Assembly (NCBI GenBank): GCA_027491165.1
Contig: JAIXWS010000098.1
Location: 1 to 39,959, forward strand
Source: Sphingobacteriales bacterium
Lineage (GTDB): Bacteria; Bacteroidota; Bacteroidia; Chitinophagales; Chitinophagaceae
Direction: 5' to 3'
DNA length: 39,959 bases
Position numbers and translations under genes: made by a program. Under the pieces are notes generated by a model. That model had not been told where the DNA came from, made no database searches, and was given only the letters and a program-made list of their open reading frames with translations. Numbering within the stretch: position 1 is the first letter of the stretch; every line of letters begins with the position of its first letter. Shown here piece by piece: positions 1 to 7,064 of this stretch.

Positions 1-357
1 AACAGCAGCCTTAACCCTAAGCCCAAGCACTACAACAACTTATACCGTAACGGTAACGAATGCAAACAATTGTTCTGCAACAACTACCCAAACGATTACA
101 GTTAATCCATTACCAACACCAGCAATCGCCGTAACAGAAACTTCTGGCACAGCGAACAATGATGCTATCATTTGCATCGGCGCAAGTGCTACGATGACTG
201 CGAGTGGTGGAACGACTTATTTGTGGAGTACGGGTGCAACAACAGCAGCCTTAACCCTAAGCCCAAGCACTACAACAACTTATACCGTAACGGTAACGAA
301 TGCAAACAACTGTTCTGCAACAGCTACCCAAACGATTACAGTTAATCCATTACCAAC
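1..357 (+). repeat. 240-nt repeat, two near-identical partial copies
   Basis: Bases 1-117 and 241-357 align without gaps and differ at only two positions (70 and 83 against 310 and 323). The period is 240 nt, or 80 codons, so the reading frame is kept. The window begins inside this array, so the copy number upstream cannot be judged. Confidence 0.93.
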
Positions 358-3300
358 GATAAGTGGTACTATGAGTGCTTGTGTAGGTTTGACTTCAAGT
401 TTGACCGGATCAGCAACTGCTCACCCAACAACACCATGGCTATCATCAAATACTGCGGTAGCAACGGTATCGAGTACCGGTGTGGTTACAGCCTTAACAG
501 CGGGTACGACAACCATTACCTATATGAACAACAATGGTTGTATCGTAACAGGAACCTTTACGGTTAATCCATTGCCAACCATAACAGGTACGATGAGTGC
601 ATGTGCTGGATCAACTTCAAGCTTGATTGGATCAGCTACTCCTGATGCATCAACACCATGGACTTCATCCAATACTGCAGTGGCAACGGTATCGAGTACC
701 GGTGTGGTTACGGCCTTAACAGCAGGTACTACGACGATTACCTACATGAACAACAATGGTTGTATCATATCAGGAACCTTTACGGTCTTCGTATTACCGA
801 CGATTACAGGAACAACTGTTGCTTGTGTTGGTTTGACTTCGACCTTAACTGGAGCGGGTACACCTCACCCAACGACACCATGGACCTCATCCAATACAGC
901 AGTGGCAACAGTATCAAGTACAGGTGTTGTTACAGCCCTATCAGCTGGTACGACCATTATTACGTACCGAAATAATAATAACTGTATTGTGACAACAACA
1001 TTTACAGTGAATGCATTGCCTACCATTACAGGTACTATGAATGCTTGTCTTGGTTTAACTTCAAGCTTAACTGGTTCGGCAACAGCTCATCCAACAACGC
1101 CTTGGACATCCTCTAACACTGCTGTTGCAACTGTTTCGAGTACAGGTTTGGTTACAGCACTATCAGTAGGTACGACCACGATTACATACATGAACAATAA
1201 TGGATGTATTGTAACAGGAACCTTTACGGTAAATTCATTACCAACGATGAGTGGCACTATGAGCATATGTGCAGGTACAACCTCAACTTTGACTGGATCA
1301 GCAACAGCGCATCCGACAACGCCGTGGACTTCATCTAATACAGCAGTGGCAACCGTATCAAGTACTGGTGTGGTTACGGCTCTAACAGCAGGTACCACTA
1401 CGATTACTTATATGAATAGCAATGGCTGTATTGTGACAGGAACCTTTACGGTTTTTGTATTGCCTACTATTACAGGTACTATGAATGCTTGTCTTGGATC
1501 AACTTCAAGTTTGACTGGAGCGGGAACGCCTCATCCAACAACGCCATGGGTATCTTCTAATACAGCGGTAGCAACCGTATCGAGTACTGGTTTGGTTACT
1601 GCATTGACAGCAGGTACAACCAACATTACCTACATGAATAACAATGGTTGTATAGTAACTGCTGCCTTTACGGTAAATCCATTGCCTACTATGGGTGGTA
1701 CTATGAATGCATGTGCAGGCTTGACTTCGACCTTGACTGGCTCAGCAACGGCTCATCCAACAACACCATGGACCTCTTCTAATACTGCTGTAGCAACGGT
1801 ATCAAGTACTGGTGTGGTTACTGCCTTAACCGCAGGTACTACGACGATTACCTACATGAACAGCAATGGTTGTATTGTGACAGGAACCTTTACGGTTAAT
1901 GCTTTACCAACCATAACAGGTACTATGAGTGCTTGTGTTGGCGCTACGGAGACCTTGACTGGATCAGCAACAGCGCATCCAACAACACCATGGACTTCAT
2001 CCAATACTGCGGTGGCGACGATTTCAAGTACTGGTGTGGTTACTGCATTATCAGCAGGTACGACGACAATTACTTATAGAAATAGCAATGGTTGTATCGT
2101 AACAGGAACCTTTACTGTATCGGTGTTATCCTCTATTACCGGTACCATGAGTGCTTGCGTTGGCTTCACTTCAAGCTTGACCGGTTCTGGTACAGCGCAT
2201 CCAACAACTCCATGGATTTCTTCTAATACTGCAGTGGCAACGGTTTCTAGTACAGGTGTGGTTACAGCCTTAACAGCCGGTACGACAACCATTACCTACA
2301 GAAACAACAATAATTGTATTGCAACAGGAACCTTCACGGTTAATCCATTGCCTGCAGCACCAACTGCTGTGACATTAATTAACTATTGTCAAGGTGCAAC
2401 TGCTACAGCCTTAACAGCAACTGGTACTAGCTTATTATGGTACACAGTAGCAACAGGTGGTACAGGTTCTTCTACAGCGCCTATACCAAGTACCGCAACT
2501 GTTGGATCAACTAATTTTTATGTTAGTCAATCTACAGCTTTTGGTTGCGAAGGACCAAGAACATTGATTGTTGTGAACATTAATCCGATACCCGTTGCTC
2601 CGACAGTTACAAGTCCGGTAAATCTATGTATCGGTGGTCCAACAGCAGCCTTGACTGCAACTGGTACCAATTTAAAATGGTATACGGTAGCAACAGGTGG
2701 AACAAGCAGTGCAACTGCACCGGTACCAAGCACGGCTACATTAGGTACTAGCAATTTTTATGTCAGTCAAACGAGCAGCTTTGGTTGTGAAGGACCAAGA
2801 TCATTGATTTCGGTTACGGTCAATCCTTTACCAACTGTAACAATCAGTTCATTGTCTCCTTATGGCTTCTTCTATTGCGAGGGCTTGAAAGTAACCTTGA
2901 AAGCAAATTCAGCGACAGCTAAATTATACAACTGGGATTTTGCGGGTACGCCCGTAGCAGGTGCTACTTTTGATACCTTCTCCGTAGGAGTAACAGGAAC
3001 ATGGGGTGTAACCGTTAGAGATACTTTTGGCTGTCTTGCCAGAGCTTCTGTTGCTGTCAACAAAGCGCCTGCTTCAGCAAAAACGGTCTTGTCTCCAACA
3101 ACAGCTCAAATCTGTGAAGAGGGTTCTGTATTGTTGACTTGTAGCCCTGGTTTTGTAGCCTTTACTTATACTTGGATTAAAGATGGCTTGCCTATTTTGC
3201 CTTCTACTCCAACAGAAAATCTAAAAAGTGCTACTGCTCCTGGTAACTATGTGGTTTATGTGATGAATACTTTTGGCTGTTTCGACACCACCAATGTGGC

Positions 3301-3787
3301 CGTTGTAACAAATTACCCAAAACCCATCAAACCAGTAATTGTCCATACACCACCGACAATGAAAGTAGCCTCTATCTATACTTATTACCAATGGTATAGA
3401 AATGGTGCACAAATTGTTGGAGCCAATAACTATCAATTAAACACAACTACTCCAGGTAAGTACTTTGTACAAATAACGGATGAAAATGGTTGTTTGAATA
3501 ATTCAGATACTATTGAAATTTTGCAACCCAATTCTATTAGTAATGTGACCACCAATGGTGTGATTAAGATTTATCCAAATCCTACTCAAAGCATTGTAAA
3601 CATTGATGCTCCAATTCCAGTCAATGTAGTGGTTACAGACCTTACAGGGCGCATCGTATCAGATGTTAAGGATGCCAAGTCTGTAGATCTTGAAAACTAC
3701 GCAGATGGTACCTACATCTTTAGATTATTTGATCAATCGAATCAACTGATTTCAATACAAAAAATATCGAAATCTTCCAATAGATAG
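1..3787 (+). CDS. Giant T9SS-secreted Ig-like repeat protein, 5' end outside window
   Basis: The frame is open from base 2 to the TAG at 3785-3787, so the N-terminus is missing; about 1261 residues are visible. In order it shows PKD-like Thr-rich repeats (to about base 349), nine 74-residue units resembling bacterial Ig-like group 2 domains (350-2347, core SSNTAVATVSSTG), two Ig-like units containing LWYTVATGG or LKWYTVATGG, further Ig/PKD-like units, and a C-terminal T9SS type A sorting domain starting at IKIYPNP. T9SS cargo of this kind is exported across the outer membrane and either anchored to lipopolysaccharide or released. An adhesin or surface-fibre role is inferred from the architecture; no catalytic domain is visible. 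Composition is very rich in Thr, Ser and Ala with few charged residues. Confidence 0.9.
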   Translation, partial: TAALTLSPSTTTTYTVTVTNANNCSATTTQTITVNPLPTPAIAVTETSGTANNDAIICIGASATMTASGGTTYLWSTGATTAALTLSPSTTTTYTVTVTNANNCSATATQTITVNPLPTISGTMSACVGLTSSLTGSATAHPTTPWLSSNTAVATVSSTGVVTALTAGTTTITYMNNNGCIVTGTFTVNPLPTITGTMSACAGSTSSLIGSATPDASTPWTSSNTAVATVSSTGVVTALTAGTTTITYMNNNGCIISGTFTVFVLPTITGTTVACVGLTSTLTGAGTPHPTTPWTSSNTAVATVSSTGVVTALSAGTTIITYRNNNNCIVTTTFTVNALPTITGTMNACLGLTSSLTGSATAHPTTPWTSSNTAVATVSSTGLVTALSVGTTTITYMNNNGCIVTGTFTVNSLPTMSGTMSICAGTTSTLTGSATAHPTTPWTSSNTAVATVSSTGVVTALTAGTTTITYMNSNGCIVTGTFTVFVLPTITGTMNACLGSTSSLTGAGTPHPTTPWVSSNTAVATVSSTGLVTALTAGTTNITYMNNNGCIVTAAFTVNPLPTMGGTMNACAGLTSTLTGSATAHPTTPWTSSNTAVATVSSTGVVTALTAGTTTITYMNSNGCIVTGTFTVNALPTITGTMSACVGATETLTGSATAHPTTPWTSSNTAVATISSTGVVTALSAGTTTITYRNSNGCIVTGTFTVSVLSSITGTMSACVGFTSSLTGSGTAHPTTPWISSNTAVATVSSTGVVTALTAGTTTITYRNNNNCIATGTFTVNPLPAAPTAVTLINYCQGATATALTATGTSLLWYTVATGGTGSSTAPIPSTATVGSTNFYVSQSTAFGCEGPRTLIVVNINPIPVAPTVTSPVNLCIGGPTAALTATGTNLKWYTVATGGTSSATAPVPSTATLGTSNFYVSQTSSFGCEGPRSLISVTVNPLPTVTISSLSPYGFFYCEGLKVTLKANSATAKLYNWDFAGTPVAGATFDTFSVGVTGTWGVTVRDTFGCLARASVAVNKAPASAKTVLSPTTAQICEEGSVLLTCSPGFVAFTYTWIKDGLPILPSTPTENLKSATAPGNYVVYVMNTFGCFDTTNVAVVTNYPKPIKPVIVHTPPTMKVASIYTYYQWYRNGAQIVGANNYQLNTTTPGKYFVQITDENGCLNNSDTIEILQPNSISNVTTNGVIKIYPNPTQSIVNIDAPIPVNVVVTDLTGRIVSDVKDAKSVDLENYADGTYIFRLFDQSNQLISIQKISKSSNR
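350..2347 (+). repeat. Nine tandem 222-nt units encoding 74-residue Ig-like domains
   Basis: Units begin at 350, 572, 794, 1016, 1238, 1460, 1682, 1904 and 2126. Each is exactly 222 nt with no insertion or deletion. Each encodes a unit starting LPT or LSS, with Cys at unit positions 11 and 64, the core TPWxSSNTAVAT, and a TFTV end. Synonymous positions differ widely between units while the protein is nearly constant. Confidence 0.95.
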
Positions 3788-3814
3788 TAATCTAAAATAG
3801 AATTTCTACCCTAG

Positions 3815-3855
3815 CAAAATGGCTGATTGTAACTTACAATCAGCCATTTTGTTTG
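3815..3855 (+). terminator. Strong hairpin terminator after the adhesin gene
   Basis: Arms 3815-3832 and 3834-3851 are perfect complements (18 bp, core ATGGCTGATTG) around a minimal loop, followed by a short T-rich tail. It starts 27 nt after the stop codon. Confidence 0.85.
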
Positions 3856-3966
3856 ATGGTGTACAATGATCATCAGAAAAGAAAATTGTTTGTATGGATA
3901 GGGTATTTTTTTGGAGCTAGATGAATATAGGGTTTGTAGCTCTTTGAGGCCAGCATGCAAAATAGA

Positions 3967-3996
3967 AAAGCAAGCCATAAGGCTTGCTTTCTCTTT
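3967..3996. terminator. Hairpin terminator between convergent genes
   Basis: Arms AAAGCAAGCC (3967-3976) and GGCTTGCTTT (3981-3990) are perfect complements around a 4-nt loop ATAA. An A run on one side and a T-rich run on the other let it work on either strand. Its place between converging genes suggests a bidirectional or backup terminator. Confidence 0.75.
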
Positions 3997-4122
3997 GTGT
4001 TATCTTTAATCATTGTGATTAGGGCCTTAAGGTGCCTCCTAATCATGCGCTTTTTTAGGTTTTTTATTGCTTGCTAGCTGCTTGCAAATAAGGGATGATG
4101 TAGGCTTGAGATCAGGTGGAGG

Positions 4123-4668
4123 CTAGTGAATTTCTATATATTCCAGTCTTTCAGAAATTCTGTTCTTGATGATACACCTTTTGATTTCAGATTCGGCATA
4201 GCCAAGTGCATAAATATCCTCCCTAAATTCCCTAAAATCCCTGCCGATCAAGGCTCCTCCCTTTTTGATTTTAGGAATCCATTTGGATAACATATTTTGA
4301 TGAGCATGTTTCATCGGTAAACAATTAAGATCGTAATAAATAAAGTCGAAAGTTTCGTTAGGGATGTTTTCGGCTAATAAAAGGGCATCTCCTTTTAGGA
4401 GTTTGGCTCTTTTGCCAAACTTGCTCAGTTTTTGCTTACAACGATTTTCATTTTGATTATTATTTCTGTAGGCGCTACCATCTATAATTTCCCATAAGTC
4501 AATACCTGTAAGGTGTAAGTCCTTGTTTTCTTTAAGCATGTAATACATACTCCTCCCAGCCTTGGCGCCAAGTTCTAACCCATAATGGTATTGTTGTGCC
4601 CGTATAAAATAGGGTAAATCAAAAATAAACCATCCTTTATATTTAAACCATTGGATAATATTGATCAT
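4123..4668 (-). CDS. Class I SAM-dependent methyltransferase, Methyltransf_24-like
   Basis: This predicted 181-residue protein has a Rossmann methyltransferase core. Motif I is GLELGAKAG (about residue 30), the acidic end of strand 2 is TGIDLWE, then KGDALLLAE, strand 4 FDFIYYDLN, and GGALIGRDF. The order matches class I methyltransferases of the Methyltransf_24 type; the substrate is unknown. The frame extends upstream to a TTG at 4764, but that extension runs through a terminator-like hairpin at 4716-4753, so the ATG at 4668 is preferred. It follows the beta-helix gene on the same strand but is probably transcribed separately. No signal peptide is seen, so it is predicted cytoplasmic. Confidence 0.75.
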   Translation of the reverse strand: MINIIQWFKYKGWFIFDLPYFIRAQQYHYGLELGAKAGRSMYYMLKENKDLHLTGIDLWEIIDGSAYRNNNQNENRCKQKLSKFGKRAKLLKGDALLLAENIPNETFDFIYYDLNCLPMKHAHQNMLSKWIPKIKKGGALIGRDFREFREDIYALGYAESEIKRCIIKNRISERLEYIEIH

Positions 4669-4715
4669 AGTGTTTCGATGTTCCCAGTTGTGGCTTTGCT
4701 TGCATGAAATAATGG

Positions 4716-4753
4716 GCAAAAAATAATCGTTTACAAAAGCGTAAACGACTATT
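4716..4753 (-). terminator. Terminator of the beta-helix T9SS gene
   Basis: On the minus strand, arms at 4753-4741 and 4734-4722 pair over 13 bp with one G-U, around the 6-nt loop GCTTTT. The core is CGTTTAC pairing with GTAAACG. A run of six U follows, and the start is 38 nt after the stop at 4791. It lies inside the longest possible frame of the methyltransferase and therefore argues for that gene's internal ATG. Confidence 0.85.
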
Positions 4754-4790
4754 TTATGATTCAAGAATGTATTGAGTGCTAAAGACTCTT

Positions 4791-6611
4791 TTAGTTTTTA
4801 ACTATTTTGCTCGTCATTTTATGGCCATTGGCTTCTGTAATTTGTAGCAGATAATTTCCAGTTGCCCAATTTGAAACATCAATTGACTCTAATTGTGTGT
4901 TCAAATCCTTACTGAGTATTAATTGACCGCTGATAGTGTAAACAGCTATTTTTGATCCTAAGATAGTTTCTGCGATATAAATGGTTTGCGTAGCTGGATT
5001 AGGATAAATTTTGATATGGCTACTTATATTTTTGTTATCTATGCTTAATCCCTTAACAGCAATTTTTGCAGCGCGGAAAGTATCTGCATCTACATAAGCT
5101 ACAATAGAAATGGAATCACTTGCTGCAGGAGCAGTATAAACGGAACGCACATAATTTACCGTATCAATGTATCGGTTTGTTGGTGTAAAACTTCCTTTGT
5201 TAGCCATAAATGTTCCATTAATATGGCGAAGGGTCAGGGAATCCATTTTAGAGCCGTCATTGAGTCTGAAATCTGCACTCAATGGAAAGCTAGTAGCACT
5301 TGGGTCAATAGGTAAACCATTGTTTAATAACCAAGTTAATTTAACAAAGCTGTTGATCACACCACTCATGGTTCCTGCTTTATGACCGATAAGTTTAGTA
5401 GTATCATTTTGTCCCCACCAGCAATAGTCTGCATCAAAATCAATTACACTGCTGCTAAGAGATGGGCTATTGAAAATTTCCGCTTGTCTGCTGCCATCGC
5501 TTTTGGGATTAAAAAAGTGTGTGCTAGCAAATCGCACGATTGTAGCAGTAGCACCAGCAGTATTGTAAACTGCTGCTACGGGCGATTGGTTTCCTTTGAT
5601 TACACCACCTGTGATAAATAGACTGCCATTGACATTGTAGATAGCACCACCAAAATTGGGGGAGCCTGTTGCTGTGGAGGGTATTTTGTTGTCTGTAATA
5701 TGGAAACTGCTGTAGCCATACAATAGGCAATTATTCAACCAAATACCGGCTCCTGCATTAGCTGTGTTATTACTAATTGTTGCCGTGTCCCTCAAAAACA
5801 ATACATCATTAAAAGACGCGATACCACCGCCCATATTGGCTTTATTGTTCTTAATGCTTGCCTGATTTTCTAAAGTCCCGACACCAAAAAGGCCGCCACC
5901 TGCCACCTTTGCTTCATTGTTGGCAATTTCTGAAAAACCAGTGATAGAAGCTCCACCATTAGCTTTGGAGAATACACCACCACCACTTCCATCGGCTTTA
6001 TTGTTGTTTACTTTGGCGAATCCAGACATAAGGAAGGTGGAGTTTGCGTATACACCGCCGCCTTCTTCGCTTGCACTGTTGTTGCTAACCATTGCATTGC
6101 CTGTAAGGTCTAATCTACCTGTACTGTAGATACCGCCCCCGTTTGCAAAAACACCAACTGCGCTGCAATTGGTGATTTTTGAACGACCACCGATAGATAA
6201 TATTTTGCTACCATTGTTGCAAATACCGCCACCAGCGCCATCCGTTATTTTACCATTTTGGATCACTAAATCTTTGATATAAACACTACCATTGTTGATA
6301 AGAATAGCTCTATTCTTTAATTCGGCATCAATAATGCTGACAGCGGATGTATCTGATGTACCTGTAAGCTTTAGGTCTTTGCCAATAACAAGGTTATTTT
6401 CTTTGAAGGTATGCGGGCTTAAGACCAAGGAGTCACCTGAAAGAGCAGCACTAATAGCGTCGCTTATTTTGCTGTAGGTTGGTGGTACAATTACCCCTGT
6501 GCGATAGAGAGTAATGCTTTGTGCCTGTGCAGTATTATGGACACCCAAAGCCATTGATGATGCTACTAAAACAGCACTAATAATGTTTGAATTTGGTAAT
6601 TTTTTTATCAT
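4791..6611 (-). CDS. Secreted beta-helix protein with T9SS sorting domain
   Basis: This 606-residue protein begins with a signal peptide (about residues 1-30, ending NTAQAQ). From about residue 100 to 390 it has many short GGG[IVL]-type turns such as GGGIYSTG, GGGVYANS and GGGVFSK, spaced about 20-25 residues apart and rich in Asn. This pattern is typical of right-handed parallel beta-helices and Pmp-like autotransporter repeats. The last 80 residues form a T9SS type A sorting domain (IKIYPNP, ending SKIVKN). It is predicted to be surface-exposed or released. No catalytic residues of a polysaccharide lyase could be identified, so enzyme or adhesin remains open. Confidence 0.88.
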   Translation of the reverse strand: MIKKLPNSNIISAVLVASSMALGVHNTAQAQSITLYRTGVIVPPTYSKISDAISAALSGDSLVLSPHTFKENNLVIGKDLKLTGTSDTSAVSIIDAELKNRAILINNGSVYIKDLVIQNGKITDGAGGGICNNGSKILSIGGRSKITNCSAVGVFANGGGIYSTGRLDLTGNAMVSNNSASEEGGGVYANSTFLMSGFAKVNNNKADGSGGGVFSKANGGASITGFSEIANNEAKVAGGGLFGVGTLENQASIKNNKANMGGGIASFNDVLFLRDTATISNNTANAGAGIWLNNCLLYGYSSFHITDNKIPSTATGSPNFGGAIYNVNGSLFITGGVIKGNQSPVAAVYNTAGATATIVRFASTHFFNPKSDGSRQAEIFNSPSLSSSVIDFDADYCWWGQNDTTKLIGHKAGTMSGVINSFVKLTWLLNNGLPIDPSATSFPLSADFRLNDGSKMDSLTLRHINGTFMANKGSFTPTNRYIDTVNYVRSVYTAPAASDSISIVAYVDADTFRAAKIAVKGLSIDNKNISSHIKIYPNPATQTIYIAETILGSKIAVYTISGQLILSKDLNTQLESIDVSNWATGNYLLQITEANGHKMTSKIVKN

Positions 6612-6702
6612 CGGATCAGTTTTTCAACATTTAAATGTAGGCAAACCTTTTTAAGGCTTCTTTGTAGAATACAATGCTACAAATTTTATGTCTAAAATCA
6701 AA

Positions 6703-6734
6703 ATGAAAAGGGGTAATTATTATCTAATCACCCC
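6703..6734 (-). terminator. Terminator of the T9SS-rhodanese operon
   Basis: On the minus strand GGGGTGATTA pairs with TAATTACCCC (10 positions, one mismatch) around a 5-nt loop, followed by TTTTCATTTT. It starts 28 nt after the rhodanese stop codon. Confidence 0.8.
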
Positions 6735-6762
6735 ATGTTTTCAATTGCACTTATAGTTTGTG

Positions 6763-7062
6763 CTACATTTCTTGCCAAGCCTTCATACCACCATCCACAT
6801 TGGTTAGGTCTTCGAAACCAGCTTGTTCCAAAAAGGTACAAGCCTGTAGGCTTCTTCTTCCAGAATGGCAATACACGTAAATTTCTTTGCTTTTTAGATC
6901 GTCAATCTCGTCTATTTGAAAGGATAAAATATTGCCTAGGGGCAAAAAATGACCGCCAATATTAAAGGCATTGCGCTCGTCGGGTTCACGCACATCCAGT
7001 AAAATCAAGTCTGGCCTTGCTTCTAGTTGTTCTTTTAACGCTGCTACGCTGATGTGTTTCAT
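6763..7062 (-). CDS. Single-domain rhodanese-like protein
   Basis: At 99 residues this is one complete rhodanese domain. It has the entry motif LLDVREPDE (residues 21-29), an active-site loop CHSGRR with catalytic Cys65, and the closing NVDGGMKAW. Such proteins carry sulfur as a persulfide on the Cys; the physiological acceptor cannot be told from sequence. There is no signal peptide, so it is cytoplasmic. Its ATG lies 2 nt after the stop codon of the upstream secreted protein, which suggests co-transcription, and a terminator follows. Confidence 0.92.
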   Translation of the reverse strand: MKHISVAALKEQLEARPDLILLDVREPDERNAFNIGGHFLPLGNILSFQIDEIDDLKSKEIYVYCHSGRRSLQACTFLEQAGFEDLTNVDGGMKAWQEM

Positions 7063-7064
7063 GT

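Larger units (their letters stand above)
3788..4122. other. Intergenic region between convergent genes
   Basis: This 335-nt gap separates the end of the adhesin gene (+) from the end of the methyltransferase gene (-). It holds two clear hairpins (listed separately) and a weaker imperfect one at about 4016-4045, whose outer arms TGATTAGG and CCTAATCA are complementary. No reading frame of note and no RNA gene is visible. The hairpins fit transcription termination from both sides. Confidence 0.6.

Noticed and set aside
1087-1398. Open frames on the minus strand inside the repeat gene (also 2074-2292, 2527-2754, 2872-3063)
   Set aside because: They mirror the Thr/Ala/Val-rich repeats, repeat with the same period and have no separate start signals.
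350-2347. CRISPR-like repeat spacing
   Set aside because: The 222-nt repeats are contiguous and in one coding frame with no unique spacers.
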